Origin: Sulfuricurvum sp. PC08-66
GTDB taxonomy: Bacteria > Campylobacterota > Campylobacteria > Campylobacterales > Sulfurimonadaceae
Assembly (NCBI GenBank): GCA_000830255.1
Contig: JQIT01000012.1
Coordinates: 1-64,000 of the forward strand
Length of the DNA stretch: 64,000 nucleotides
Reading direction: 5' to 3'
Shown here: positions 25,844-35,770 of the stretch, one piece after another
Layout: every line of letters starts with the position of its first letter
Position numbering within the stretch: position 1 is the stretch's first letter
Notes under the pieces: model-generated
The model's database searches: none
The model's input: the letters and a program-made list of their open reading frames with translations, nothing else
What the model was told of the DNA's origin: nothing
Made by a program: the position numbers and the translations under genes

Positions 25844-28800
25844 TTACGCCTCCTTAATTTTGCGGTATTTCACATAAGCACCCATCATAAGCACCGCGAG
25901 TAGCACCAACGCATAATAAACCCATGAGGGCACAGGCACAGGGTCACCTTTGGCGTAGGAGTGTAGCCCTGAAAGGTAGTAGTTGACCCCAAAAAAGGTC
26001 ATGATAATCGACCCAAACGATACGACCGAAATCATCGCAAAGCGAAAATCGTTGTAGAGTTTGGGAATCGAGCGCATGTGTGCCACAGCCGCATAGATGA
26101 GAATCGATACCAATGCCCACGTCTCTTTGGCATCCCATCCCCAATAGCGTCCCCATGACTCATTTGCCCAGACACCGCCGAGGAAGTTTCCGATAGTCAA
26201 AAGCACCAATCCGATGATGATACTCATCTCGTTAACGAGATTGAGCTCTTGGATAGCCAACATGATACGTGACTGATTCTCTGCGCGCACCAGCCACATA
26301 AGCACCAAGACCAATACTCCCAAGAGCGCCGAAAGTCCCAAGAATCCGTAACTCGCCGTAATCATCGATACGTGAATGGTGAGCCAATAGGATTTGAGTA
26401 CAGGGACAAGATTGGTAATTTGAGGGTCAAAGGAGCTCAACATCGCGACCAAAAGTGTCACACCTGCCATCAGAGCCGTAGCAGAGAGCGTCAAGAGTGA
26501 ACTGCGTGCCGTGAGCAATCCCGCCAATGCCGCTGACCATCCGATATATATCATCGCTTCGTAGCCATTGGACCACGGGGCATGTTGCGCGATAACCCAT
26601 CGCATCGCCAATCCCAACGTATGTGTCAAAAAGAGCGCGCCCAAAAGTATCAATCCCACTTGAGCAATACGCCCAATCGCAAAGGTAGGTTTGAGGATGT
26701 GCGCAAAAGCGACTATGAGCAAAATCCCCCCGACGATGAGATAACCCACCATCAAATTGACAAAAATATTCATCGAGTTGTAGGCGATTTCCCAATCGAT
26801 ACGCATCTCATCGGGATAGATAGGGCTACTTTTTTGGTGTGCTATAAGTGCCTCTAGCGCGCTGTTGGCACTCTCCCACTTGTCGGTTTTGAGTGCTTCG
26901 TTGAAGGTCAAATAGTGTCCACGGAAGAGCTGCACCATCTGTACAAATTGTTCCTCCTTCATGACATGTTGAGTGAACATCTCATACGCTGCAGGTAGAC
27001 TCACCCATTTATTGTTGGCATCCCCCACGATAGGAAACATCGCGAAAAGGTGCCAGCCGAAGACTTGATTGACAATATGGACACGCTCATCGACCTTCAA
27101 CAACGCCTTGTCAAAGCGATTTTGCATTTTGGGCGCTTTGCGGCGTGCGTCATTGACATACTGCTCGAGGATATAAGCATCCTCGATACCGTTGGGGTAG
27201 AAATCTACAAAAGAGGCATATTTTTGGGTCGCATCAAGCCCCAAGAGTTTCAATACCTCGCCATCCTCGACGCGAATGATAGGCGCATGATGCCATGCGT
27301 CATTGTCGGTGAGCATCATCGAGAGTACCGCTTGTACAGCGTCCTGCCCCTCAAAGGTGCTCTTTTTGGAGACTTTTATCAAAATATCACGTGCGAGAGA
27401 GTCAAAAGGCTGCAAACGTCCATCGGCGGTTTGCAGTAGCACTCTGCCCATGGTTTTGGCGTGTGCCGCATCGACACTTTTGCGCACGATGGGTTCATCG
27501 TGTGTATGTTGTGCATAGCTTGCCGTTGGCAATCCAAACGCCAACAGCAATGCCGCAATCGCCACGGCAGTTCGCGCTTGGCGTACCTGTGCCAATTTTT
27601 TGCGCAGTGACGCAAAACGCCCTTTACTCACGAAAAGTATCCCAAACATTCCCAACGCCAAAAGCGCATACCCAATATAGGTCACAAAGGTACCTGGGTC
27701 ATTATTGACAGAGAGAACCGTACCTAGCTCATCTTGGTCGAAGCTGCTTTGAAAAAATCGGAACCCTTGATAATCAAGCACATGATTCATATAAATATGA
27801 TAGGGCATCGTCACATTCGCCCCCTCATCGATAAGGGTAACGTGACTTGAATAGGAGGAGGGAGCCATCGACCCTGCATAGCGCTCTAGCACGAAATCGT
27901 CTAGTCGTAGCGCAAAAGGAAGCTTGATAAGTTTGGCGCCATACGCAATCTCCACGCCTACATCGCCCAACACCGCTCGTACAGGTGTACCTACGCTATC
28001 GGCACTTCCCATGACGACGATCTCCTTCGACAGTGCACCGTATGTAATGCGAAAGGTCAAGGCGTCGGGATAATTCATCCCATTTTTACCGCGCACCTCA
28101 TCCTCTTTGGAGATGAGTTTTTTGGTGCCATGCAGTGTGAAATTTTTGAGTACGAAGCGCACATCGCCTAGGGCATAGAGCATACGTGACTCTAGCGGTG
28201 TAGCAAGTGCAGGTTCGATCACCTTTTGCTCTTGGGTATCCATACTCATACTAAATAGCGGTGAGAGGTGTTGCATGACAAGCTTGCCCTCTTGCACCAT
28301 AATACGCACGCCCTCACCCATCGAGCTGTTACTCTCAAAATCAAACGTCAAACCCTCTTGGATATGCGTTTGGGATTGTCCCAACAAAATGTTTTGAGGA
28401 CCTTGTGTACCTGCTATCATCATCTCTATCATAGGAATACCCGATGGCTCTTCGATAAGGGCATAAGAGGCACTTGGCATATACCCTACAAGCTCTACCT
28501 CCACACTTTTACCCTCGCCAGAGAGTGTCGCATCGAAGCTATTGCCACCTAGCTTGGAAAAGAGCATCGATTTTTCGTAGGGAGTCGACACAAGAGCACC
28601 TGAAGCATCTTGCGTGAAGAGATTGGCTTGGATATAGGACTCTTGAGAGAACATCGTATCGTTGGTAGCGCCCTCTCGAATATGTAGTGTCCCCTCATAC
28701 CCAAAATAGCGCGTGATAGCCGCTCCTAGCAAGATAATCAAAAATGCCGCATGAAAAACGGTACGCATACGCGTGGGTTCTTTGAACATTCCAAATCGCA

Positions 28801-29005
28801 CCATATTGGCAATGAGATTTGCCGCTAGCCACACATAGAGTAGCTCAAACCATTGAGCGTTATAGACAAGCGCCTTTGCTGTTGGTGTACCGTAATCGTT
28901 TTCGATAAAGGTAGCTGTCCCAATAGCCGCGGCAAAGAGCAAAAGCCCTATTGCCATAGCTTGCATCGAGAGCAAAAGTGAGGCGATTTTTTTGAGAATC
29001 GGCAT
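25844..29005 (-). CDS. ccsBA: Fused cytochrome c biogenesis protein CcsBA
   Basis: 1053 residues, a fusion of CcsB (ResB) and CcsA (ResC), standard in Campylobacterota. The N-terminal half has ResB-type helices and a large periplasmic domain. The C-terminal half has the heme-handling WWD motif WGRYWGWDAKETWA at about residues 951-964, with conserved histidines in flanking loops (HAPWSNGYEAMIYIGWS). System II exports heme and attaches it to CxxCH of apocytochromes c in the periplasm. Start ATG 29005 follows AAGGAAAAAT. The response regulator gene lies three bases downstream. Confidence 0.93.
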   Translation of the reverse strand: MPILKKIASLLLSMQAMAIGLLLFAAAIGTATFIENDYGTPTAKALVYNAQWFELLYVWLAANLIANMVRFGMFKEPTRMRTVFHAAFLIILLGAAITRYFGYEGTLHIREGATNDTMFSQESYIQANLFTQDASGALVSTPYEKSMLFSKLGGNSFDATLSGEGKSVEVELVGYMPSASYALIEEPSGIPMIEMMIAGTQGPQNILLGQSQTHIQEGLTFDFESNSSMGEGVRIMVQEGKLVMQHLSPLFSMSMDTQEQKVIEPALATPLESRMLYALGDVRFVLKNFTLHGTKKLISKEDEVRGKNGMNYPDALTFRITYGALSKEIVVMGSADSVGTPVRAVLGDVGVEIAYGAKLIKLPFALRLDDFVLERYAGSMAPSSYSSHVTLIDEGANVTMPYHIYMNHVLDYQGFRFFQSSFDQDELGTVLSVNNDPGTFVTYIGYALLALGMFGILFVSKGRFASLRKKLAQVRQARTAVAIAALLLAFGLPTASYAQHTHDEPIVRKSVDAAHAKTMGRVLLQTADGRLQPFDSLARDILIKVSKKSTFEGQDAVQAVLSMMLTDNDAWHHAPIIRVEDGEVLKLLGLDATQKYASFVDFYPNGIEDAYILEQYVNDARRKAPKMQNRFDKALLKVDERVHIVNQVFGWHLFAMFPIVGDANNKWVSLPAAYEMFTQHVMKEEQFVQMVQLFRGHYLTFNEALKTDKWESANSALEALIAHQKSSPIYPDEMRIDWEIAYNSMNIFVNLMVGYLIVGGILLIVAFAHILKPTFAIGRIAQVGLILLGALFLTHTLGLAMRWVIAQHAPWSNGYEAMIYIGWSAALAGLLTARSSLLTLSATALMAGVTLLVAMLSSFDPQITNLVPVLKSYWLTIHVSMITASYGFLGLSALLGVLVLVLMWLVRAENQSRIMLAIQELNLVNEMSIIIGLVLLTIGNFLGGVWANESWGRYWGWDAKETWALVSILIYAAVAHMRSIPKLYNDFRFAMISVVSFGSIIMTFFGVNYYLSGLHSYAKGDPVPVPSWVYYALVLLAVLMMGAYVKYRKIKEA

Positions 29006-29071
29006 ATAATTTTTCCTTATTTGGTAAAGTGGAGTATTGTACTTAAAGAGCCTAAACCATGCGTTAATTTT

Positions 29072-31801
29072 TTATTTGAGCTCGCCCCAACGCGACGCGA
29101 TGGCGACACTACACTCTAGAGGCACACGAAGGGTATAAATCCCCTCCATGATGTGGCGAAAGTGTTGCGCATAGGCATCTGCCTTGTCGCTATCGACCTC
29201 GAAAATCAACTCATCGTGAATTTGCAAGAGCATCACAGCATCGCTTTTATCTTCTAGAATTTTTGAAATCGCAATCATCGCCATCTTGATGAGATCAGCG
29301 GCACTGCCTTGGAATACCGTATTGACCGCCTCACGCTTGAATCCAGCGCGAAGCATCGGTGCCGCCGTAGCATAATCAAACCATCGACGTCGCCCCAAGA
29401 GTGTCTCGACATACCCTTGCGATTCGCTAGCTTCTGCAATGCCTGACAAAAAATCCTTGACCGTAGGAAACGAAGCAAAATAGCGCTCGATGATGCCTTT
29501 GGCTTCAGAGGTAGAGATACCCAACGTTTCGCTCAGTTTTTTGGGTCCCATGCCGTAAAGCAATCCAAAGTTGACCGTCTTTGCCACAGCGCGTTTGGCT
29601 TGTGCCGCCTCCTCCCCAAAAAGCGTACGTGCTGTTTGGGTGTGAATATCTAGCCCCTTTTGGAAGCTCTCTACCAATACAGGGTCTTGCGAAAAGTGCG
29701 CTAGTAGACGTAGCTCGATTTGAGAGTAGTCGATACCGATGAAGGTTTTGCCCTCACGTGCGACAAAGGCGTTGCGAATTTGTCGTCCGATGGCAGTTTT
29801 GGTAGGGATATTTTGGAGATTGGGATTCTTGCTACTCAATCGTCCTGTCGCTGTACCTGTCTGAATGAAGGAGGTGAAGATGGCGTGCTCTGGGTGTGCA
29901 CTGCCCAAGGCAATAAGCGGCTCGATATAGGTCGAATAGAGTTTGAACTGCTCTCGATACTCTAAGAGTTTGGGCACGATAGAGTGCGCATCGACAAGCG
30001 CATCGAGTACCTTTTCATCGGTGCTGTAGCCTGTTTTGTTCTTTTTCTGGGTATCTAGTCCCAATTTTTCAAAGAGTATGACCCCTAGCTGTTTGGGCGA
30101 ATTGATATTGAAACTCTCCCCTGCAAGGGCATAAATCTCCTGTTCCAATGCCCCCAAAGAGTGTTTGAACTCTATGGACAGATTTTGCAAAAAGGGCACA
30201 TCGACACAAATACCTGCATGCTCCATGCGTATGAGTGTATCGACGAAAGGATACTCTACACTGCGTGCTACCTCTAGCAAGCGCTCACCTCCACGTGTAG
30301 GCAGTAGCGACATGAGATGGAGATAGAGCTTGTAGGTCATCCATGCATCTTCTGCGGCGTAGCGCGTCGCATCGGCGATATCGACGCTAGCGAAGGTATC
30401 CCCTTTTTTGACCGTCGCGCTAAAACGAATCATCGGATGGGCAAAAAATCGCTCCGCCAACGCATCCAATCCCACACGCCAACTGCTATCGAGCAACCAC
30501 GCCAAGAGCATCGTATCGGCGTAGATATATTGGTGTTTTATCCCTAGCCAATCGTAGATAAACCCAAGGTCAAATTTGAGATTGTGTCCCACGATAGGGC
30601 GTTGCAAGATTCTACGCAAACCCTCTTTGGCATCTTCGATGGCGACTTGCTCACCCACACCCAAATAGCTGTGCGCGAAGGGGACATAGTAGCCTCGGGT
30701 CTCATCGATGGCGAAGCTGTACCCCACCAGCGTATCATCCCCACGCTCTAGCCCCGTCGTCTCGGTATCGAGTGCTATAAGCGTATCCATGGGTATCGCA
30801 TCGACCACGGCAAAAAGTTTTTGTGCCGTATCGAGCGTAATGGCTTCAAAGTGCAAAGCCTGCTGTAGCGGTGTGCTCTCTTGCGAAAGTTTTGGGCTAC
30901 TTTTGGTAGGTACTGAAGCAGAAGTAGCATGCCCATCGAGTTTGCCTTGGGCGCGAAGCTGTCGTATCTGCGCGTTCATATCGTAGGCGAAAAGGTCATC
31001 GACAATCCCCAGCAGTGGCTCTGGCGGCAAATCGTAGGTGTGAAAATCGACACTCTCGAAGAGACTATTGTGCAGACGTACCAGTTCTCGACTACGATAA
31101 GCATCCTCTCGATAGGTGACCAAAAGCTCACGAATACGTGGCGGTGTCACCTCATCGATACGTGCATAGAGCGCATCGAGCGTCTCAAACTGTGCCAAGA
31201 GCTTTTGCGCCGTCACTTTGCCAATGCCCTTGACCCCTGGGACATTGTCCGCCGTATCTCCAATGAGCGATTGATAATCGACGAACTGCTTGGGTGTCAC
31301 ACCATATTTCTCGATACACGCCGCTTCGTTCATCACCTTGCGTTTGATAGCATCGACCACCACAATATGCCCATCATCGATGAGCTGATAGAGGTCTTTG
31401 TCGTGACTGACGATGCGCACATCCATGCCTGCATTTTTGGCTAATTGCGCCACGGTAGCGATAATGTCGTCGGCTTCGTAGCCCTCCTTGCCCAACATCG
31501 CAAAGCCCATCTTCTCTATCCATTCCATGGCGATAGGGAGCTGTTTTTTCAGCTCTTCGGGTGCCTCTTCGCGATTGGCTTTGTAGCTCTCATCGAGGGT
31601 TTTGCGTACGCTTTGCCCTTTGGTATCGATAGCGAAAAGAATATAGTCGGTTTTGTGATCACGCTCGATTTGAGAGATGAAATTCAAAAACCCTGTCAAA
31701 AGCCCCGTAGGAAACCCCTGCGCATTGGTCAAAGGAGGCAAGGCATAAAAGGAGCGAAACAAAAAGCCGAAGGTATCGATGATGGTGATGGTTTTGCGCA
31801 T
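29072..31801 (-). CDS. polA: DNA polymerase I
   Basis: 909 residues with three domains. The N-terminal 5'-3' exonuclease has ITIIDTFGFLFRSFYALPPL and DKDLYQLIDD. The middle 3'-5' exonuclease keeps its catalytic residues: IALDTETTGL, GHNLKFDLGF and YAAEDAWMTYK. The polymerase domain has motif A (GIDYSQIELRLLAHFSQD), motif B (KTVNFGLLYGMG) and motif C (LQIHDELIFEVD). So proofreading looks intact, unlike many bacterial PolA proteins that have lost it. It fills gaps in excision repair and removes RNA primers. It starts 13 bp after the uvrA stop and is probably co-transcribed with it. Confidence 0.95.
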   Translation of the reverse strand: MRKTITIIDTFGFLFRSFYALPPLTNAQGFPTGLLTGFLNFISQIERDHKTDYILFAIDTKGQSVRKTLDESYKANREEAPEELKKQLPIAMEWIEKMGFAMLGKEGYEADDIIATVAQLAKNAGMDVRIVSHDKDLYQLIDDGHIVVVDAIKRKVMNEAACIEKYGVTPKQFVDYQSLIGDTADNVPGVKGIGKVTAQKLLAQFETLDALYARIDEVTPPRIRELLVTYREDAYRSRELVRLHNSLFESVDFHTYDLPPEPLLGIVDDLFAYDMNAQIRQLRAQGKLDGHATSASVPTKSSPKLSQESTPLQQALHFEAITLDTAQKLFAVVDAIPMDTLIALDTETTGLERGDDTLVGYSFAIDETRGYYVPFAHSYLGVGEQVAIEDAKEGLRRILQRPIVGHNLKFDLGFIYDWLGIKHQYIYADTMLLAWLLDSSWRVGLDALAERFFAHPMIRFSATVKKGDTFASVDIADATRYAAEDAWMTYKLYLHLMSLLPTRGGERLLEVARSVEYPFVDTLIRMEHAGICVDVPFLQNLSIEFKHSLGALEQEIYALAGESFNINSPKQLGVILFEKLGLDTQKKNKTGYSTDEKVLDALVDAHSIVPKLLEYREQFKLYSTYIEPLIALGSAHPEHAIFTSFIQTGTATGRLSSKNPNLQNIPTKTAIGRQIRNAFVAREGKTFIGIDYSQIELRLLAHFSQDPVLVESFQKGLDIHTQTARTLFGEEAAQAKRAVAKTVNFGLLYGMGPKKLSETLGISTSEAKGIIERYFASFPTVKDFLSGIAEASESQGYVETLLGRRRWFDYATAAPMLRAGFKREAVNTVFQGSAADLIKMAMIAISKILEDKSDAVMLLQIHDELIFEVDSDKADAYAQHFRHIMEGIYTLRVPLECSVAIASRWGELK

Positions 31802-31814
31802 GGATTACCCTCTT

Positions 31815-34628
31815 TTATAGTTTCAACTCTTTAGCCAAAAATTGCCCTGTATAGCTACCTGTCGTTGCGTGTGTGCTTGCCACCTCTTCGGGAGAGCCAA
31901 GAGCGATGATGCGCCCTCCTTTGCTTCCCCCTTCAGGACCCATATCGATGATATAGTCCGCGTTTTTGATCATGTCGAGGTTGTGCTCGATGACCAGCAC
32001 CGTATTGCCTAGCTCTACGAAGGAGTGCAGCACTTTGGTGAGGCGATTGACATCATCGAAGTGCAATCCCGTCGTAGGCTCATCGAGGATATAGAGCGTC
32101 TGCCCTGTGTCGCGACGGCTTAGCTCTTTGGCGAGTTTGATACGTTGCGCTTCACCGCCTGAAAGCGTCGTAGCATTTTGTCCCAAGGTAATATAGTCCA
32201 GCCCCACCGCGCTAAGCGTATCGAGTTTGGCGTGGATTTTGGGGATCGCTTTGAAAAACTCATTGGCTTCGCCCACTGACATATTGAGGACATCAGAGAT
32301 AGTCTTGCCTTTGTAGAGGACATCAAGCGTTTGGGGGTTGTAGCGTTTGCCATGACACGCATCACAGTCCACCATGATGTCAGGTAGGAAGTGCATCTCG
32401 ATTTTGATAGAGCCTTCGCCTTGGCACTTTTCGCATCTGCCGCCTTTGACATTGAAGCTGAATCGACTCGCGGTAAAGCCTCGCACTTGCGCATCTTTGG
32501 TCTTGGCAAAGAGTTCACGTATCTCATCCATCACGCCCGTGTAGGTAGCAGGATTGGAGCGTGGGGTGCGTCCGATGGGGCTTTGGTCGAGGTAGATGAC
32601 CTTATCGAGCGCTTCGAGACCCTCGATAGTGACCCCTTTGATTTTGGTGATACGTTTGGCGTGGTTGAGCGATTCGCGTGCCACAGGCAGAAGCGTCTGC
32701 AAAATCAAGCTACTTTTACCGCTACCGCTCACCCCTGTGACACACACAAAATTGCCTAGCGGGATACGCACGCTGATGTTTTCGATATTGTTGATGACGA
32801 CATCGCTGATGCTTATCCATTTCTCTTGTGCGCGTCGATAGAAATACTCAATTTTTTTGGTGCCGTTGAGGTACTGCGCGGTGAGCGTATTGCTTTTGAA
32901 CAGCGCCTCTTTGCGTCCTGCGAAAACTACCTCACCTCCAAATTTGCCCGCCCCTGGACCGATATCGACGATGAAGTCGGCATTTTCGATGGTCTCTTTG
33001 TCGTGCTCTACGACGATGACGGTGTTGCCCTTCTCTTGGAGGCTTCGTAGGGTACGGATGAGCTTGAGCGTGTCGCGCTCGTGCAGTCCGATACTTGGCT
33101 CATCTAGGACATACATCACCCCTGTCAGCCCGCTACCAATTTGCGATGCGATACGAATACGCTGTGCCTCGCCCCCTGAAATCGTACGTGTGTCACGTCC
33201 TAGCGTGAGGTACCCTAGCCCCACATCGTAGAGGAAAAAGAGACGCTCTTTGATTTCATTGAAAATCGGCTCTGCAATCATCGTATATTGGCTAGAGAGG
33301 TAGCTGAAATTGTCGCCGTTTTGAAAAAAGGCGTGACTGTTTTCGATAGGCATGGTGATGATATCGGCGATGCCGTGATTGGCGACCTTGACAGAGAGCG
33401 ACTCTTTTTTGAGACGATTACCACCGCACACATCGCATTTTTTTTCGGACATATATTCGGTGAGGTCTTTTTCATCCTTGAACATATCGTAGGCGATTTT
33501 GATCACCCCGGGCCATGTGCGTTTGAGTCGATGGCGCTTCCATACGAGTTCCACCTCCTCGATACCGCCGTGCAAAATTGCCTTTTGTTGATACTCCTCT
33601 AGCTCATCGAAAGCGACTTTGGTGCTGATACCTTGCGCATCACAAAAGGCTTTGAGGAAGGTGGAGTAGTACCCTTTGTTGAAGCCGTACATGATTTTGA
33701 CCGCGCCCTTATCGATGGACAAATGTGGATCGAGAATTTTTTCCATATCGATGGCGTAGCGAATCCCTAGACCATCACACGAAGGACATGCACCCTTGGG
33801 AGAGTTGAACGAAAACGAAAGCGGTTCCAATGGCTCAAAAGAGATTTTGCAGTCAAAACAGGCCAAATGTTGCGAGTAGTGAATATGTTGCGGGACGTTC
33901 TCATACTCAGCGAAGTTGAGCACCTCCACCTCCATCTCACCGTAGCTCTCTTTGAGCGCCTTTTCGATGCCATCGGCGATACGTTCACGGTTCTCTTCTT
34001 TGATAGCTAGACGGTCGATGACCACTTTTATCGTATGTTTTTTAGTCTTGCCTAGCTCTATCTCTTCATCCAGACGCACCGTCACCCCATCGATGACCGC
34101 ACGCACGTACCCTTTTTGCCCTAGCGCAACGAGCAAATCATTGAACGAACCCTTTTTCTCGCGTACCAATGGCGCCATGAGGACGATTTTGGCACCTTCG
34201 GGGAGTTTGAGCACTTCGGCGATGATGTCAGAGATGCTCATTTGGGTGATAGGTTTGCCACACTCATGGCAGTGCTGTTTGCCGATACGCGCATAGAGCA
34301 AGCGCAAATAGTCATAAATTTCTGTGATGGTGCCCACGGTCGAGCGGGGATTTTTGGAGGTGGTTTTTTGGTCGATGGCGATAGCAGGGGTGAGACCCTC
34401 TATCTTGTCCACATCGGGCTTGCCTACCTTGTCGAGGAATTGGCGCGCATAGGAGGAGAGTGACTCGATATAGCGGCGTTGTCCCTCGGCATAGAGCGTA
34501 TCGAAGGCAAGCGTCGATTTGCCGCTACCACTTAGCCCTGTAAAAACAATGAGTTCATTTTTGGGAATCGAAAGAGAGATATTTTTGAGGTTGTTTTCGC
34601 GTGCACCGCGGATTTTGATTTCGTCCAT
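31815..34628 (-). CDS. uvrA: Excinuclease ABC subunit A
   Basis: 937 residues, full length. Two ABC ATPase modules are complete: Walker [16 protein letters not shown] and [15 protein letters not shown], signatures [15 protein letters not shown] and [15 protein letters not shown], Walker [14 protein letters not shown] and [12 protein letters not shown]. Zinc-finger cysteine pairs are present: CHECGKP early, CDVCGGNRL, and [10 protein letters not shown] with CDACHGKRY. It recognises bulky DNA lesions and loads UvrB. A Gly-rich end ([15 protein letters not shown]) is standard. polA follows on the same strand, a natural repair pairing. Confidence 0.96.
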   Translation of the reverse strand: MDEIKIRGARENNLKNISLSIPKNELIVFTGLSGSGKSTLAFDTLYAEGQRRYIESLSSYARQFLDKVGKPDVDKIEGLTPAIAIDQKTTSKNPRSTVGTITEIYDYLRLLYARIGKQHCHECGKPITQMSISDIIAEVLKLPEGAKIVLMAPLVREKKGSFNDLLVALGQKGYVRAVIDGVTVRLDEEIELGKTKKHTIKVVIDRLAIKEENRERIADGIEKALKESYGEMEVEVLNFAEYENVPQHIHYSQHLACFDCKISFEPLEPLSFSFNSPKGACPSCDGLGIRYAIDMEKILDPHLSIDKGAVKIMYGFNKGYYSTFLKAFCDAQGISTKVAFDELEEYQQKAILHGGIEEVELVWKRHRLKRTWPGVIKIAYDMFKDEKDLTEYMSEKKCDVCGGNRLKKESLSVKVANHGIADIITMPIENSHAFFQNGDNFSYLSSQYTMIAEPIFNEIKERLFFLYDVGLGYLTLGRDTRTISGGEAQRIRIASQIGSGLTGVMYVLDEPSIGLHERDTLKLIRTLRSLQEKGNTVIVVEHDKETIENADFIVDIGPGAGKFGGEVVFAGRKEALFKSNTLTAQYLNGTKKIEYFYRRAQEKWISISDVVINNIENISVRIPLGNFVCVTGVSGSGKSSLILQTLLPVARESLNHAKRITKIKGVTIEGLEALDKVIYLDQSPIGRTPRSNPATYTGVMDEIRELFAKTKDAQVRGFTASRFSFNVKGGRCEKCQGEGSIKIEMHFLPDIMVDCDACHGKRYNPQTLDVLYKGKTISDVLNMSVGEANEFFKAIPKIHAKLDTLSAVGLDYITLGQNATTLSGGEAQRIKLAKELSRRDTGQTLYILDEPTTGLHFDDVNRLTKVLHSFVELGNTVLVIEHNLDMIKNADYIIDMGPEGGSKGGRIIALGSPEEVASTHATTGSYTGQFLAKELKL

Positions 34629-34739
34629 GTAAGACCTGACAGTATGAGGTAAGAGCGCGGCGATACTAGCTTATATCGTGTTAGAGCGAGGTTAAGAAAA
34701 GAGAGTAGCGGTTGTCGCTAGAGCGCTTGGAAGCTTTGG

Positions 34740-34762
34740 GGAAGTGAGGCTTTAGCCTCGCC
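34740..34762 (+). repeat. Small palindromic (REP-like) repeat, copy 1
   Basis: GGAAGTGAGGCTTTAGCCTC and three further bases. The core GAGGCT-TT-AGCCTC (34746-34759) is a perfect hairpin. Related copies are at 35219-35236 and, inverted, at 39109-39131. It lies in the uvrA upstream gap at the left edge of the defence island. Confidence 0.6.
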
Positions 34763-34773
34763 TGCTTAGGTCT

Positions 34774-34860
34774 TTATGATTTGAGGCACTTTTGTAAATT
34801 TTTATCAAAAGTTTTGACGGTAAAGATTTTGGATTTTGCACACAAGACACAATCAACGAA
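34774..34860 (-). pseudogene. C-terminal remnant of a PIN-domain toxin
   Basis: An open reading segment of 28 residues on the minus strand, ending in TAA at 34774-34776. It reads FVDCVLCAKSKIFTVKTFDK and then NLQKCLKS. This is the typical end of a VapC-type PIN ribonuclease: an (F)VD helix carrying the last acidic residue, then a strand and a TFDK-x-L-x-K turn. There is no start codon and the first about 100 residues are missing. It lies at once after, and slightly overlaps, the intact antitoxin gene, but in another frame. A deletion joined antitoxin and toxin end. Confidence 0.6.
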
Positions 34861-35095
34861 GTCGATATTTTTCTATGACGTGTGCTTCCCAAGCCCCATC
34901 TTCTAGTGCTATCTTGGTTGGGTCTGCATAGCGGTTCAAGCTCCCTGCAAGTGAGGCAATGTCGCTGGACGAAGTGGGCATCACCGATTGCTCATCGAGG
35001 GCGAACATCAAAAATTCGACGGGGCGGTTGAGATACTCTTGGGGGATTTTGAGGTAAAAATCAGTGGATTGCGGAGTGATGACTTCTCGTATCAT
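34853..35095 (-). CDS. VapB-like antitoxin without its toxin
   Basis: 80 residues; GGAGAG lies seven bases before ATG 35095. The N-terminus (MIREVITPQSTDFYLKIPQE) looks like a small swapped-hairpin DNA-binding region. The C-terminal part SLAGSLNRYADPTKIALEDG and AWEAHVIEKY resembles the toxin-wrapping tail of PIN-associated antitoxins, which commonly read G-x-L-x-x-Y-A-(N/D)-P. The last few residues lie in the junction with the toxin remnant, so the tail may be altered. With no toxin it may only autoregulate, or protect against related toxins elsewhere in the genome. Confidence 0.6.
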   Translation of the reverse strand: MIREVITPQSTDFYLKIPQEYLNRPVEFLMFALDEQSVMPTSSSDIASLAGSLNRYADPTKIALEDGAWEAHVIEKYRLR

Positions 35096-35218
35096 GGGAC
35101 TCTCCTCGATTGGAATAGGAGGAGATTATAGCCAAGATTTTTCGGTACAGCCTAGCGCGGTGACTGTGGTGCTATCGAGGAGAGGAATTTTATCGATTTG
35201 GTTTTGCTGTACTTTTTT

Positions 35219-35236
35219 GGAAGTGAGGCTTTCGCC
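35219..35236 (+). repeat. Small palindromic (REP-like) repeat, copy 2, degraded
   Basis: GGAAGTGAGGCTTTCGCC: the first 14 bases equal copy 1, but the right arm of the hairpin is lost. It lies in the 338-bp stretch 35096-35433, which otherwise holds only the toxin remnant at 35275-35437 and the antitoxin promoter region. Confidence 0.5.
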
Positions 35237-35274
35237 AACTTATGTGCTAATTATGGTCTATCAAGTAGGAAGCA

Positions 35275-35437
35275 TCAACCAAAAAATCTTTCGTAAGCGT
35301 CATGGTTGCCAATCCAAAACCAAGTCGCTTGGTTGTTTTCAAAAATACACAACACCCTTAGACCTAGTGTGATACGAGCTGACCAGATATTTTGAGCGGT
35401 GTTAATTGATTTGAACCGTGGTAAACAACTCAATCAT
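35275..35437 (-). pseudogene. Remnant of a RelE/ParE-fold toxin
   Basis: The minus strand from ATG 35437, which overlaps the antitoxin stop (ATGA), reads MIELFTTVQIN and then a stop. In another frame the rest is a recognisable toxin end: LPRFKSINTAQNIWSARIT, then LGLRVLCIFENNQATWFWIG, then NHDAYERFFG and TGA at 35275-35277. A strand of the type xIWSARITxxYR(A/V), then WFWIGxHxxY, is the C-terminal half of RelE/ParE-like toxins. About 40 codons of the middle and the reading frame are lost, so the gene is dead. Antitoxin-then-toxin order with ATGA coupling is preserved. Confidence 0.65.
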
Positions 35438-35649
35438 AATCGCGTTTCGTCAAATGCTTTTTTCTCCATTTTGCGGACATTAGACGCAAAAGCTTCGAGT
35501 GATGCCGAGGTGGATTTAAAAGACTTGTCCCAGTTATAGTCGTCCATGATATCGGCTATGACGGTGCGGAATTGTTCGACTGCACCCTCTTGGACTTCGA
35601 GCGGAAGGGCTTCGACCATTGTGCTTAGGGTTTGGCTGGCTGTTGTCAT
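35434..35649 (-). CDS. Antitoxin of the decayed RelE/ParE module
   Basis: 71 residues from ATG 35649 (MTTASQTLSTMVEALPLEVQ). The longer start at 35685 adds an unrelated stretch and lacks a better ribosome binding site; GGAG lies seven bases upstream of 35649 (GGAGCCAAAA). Helical throughout. The C-terminal part DDYNWDKSFKSTSASLEAFA, then SNVRKMEKKAF, has the W-D-x-S-F-x-x-T/S motif of antitoxins partnered with RelE-type toxins. The gene is intact although its toxin is broken. Confidence 0.62.
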   Translation of the reverse strand: MTTASQTLSTMVEALPLEVQEGAVEQFRTVIADIMDDYNWDKSFKSTSASLEAFASNVRKMEKKAFDETRL

Positions 35650-35770
35650 TTTTGGCTCCAAAAATAAATTATTAGATTTTATCACACCAACCTAATCTTC
35701 AAGTACATGCCACACATGCGTGGCACTATCGAGGTGGAGGGAAAAGAAGAACTTAACCTTTTAAATTTAT

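Noticed and set aside
34629-34739. Attachment site or tRNA fragment at the island edge
   Set aside because: No tRNA-like cloverleaf or matching direct repeat at the other edge near 39.1 kb was found.
35708-35725. Terminator after hamB
   Set aside because: The TGCCAC/GTGGCA hairpin lacks a following U-run on the minus strand; kept only as a remark in the hamB entry.
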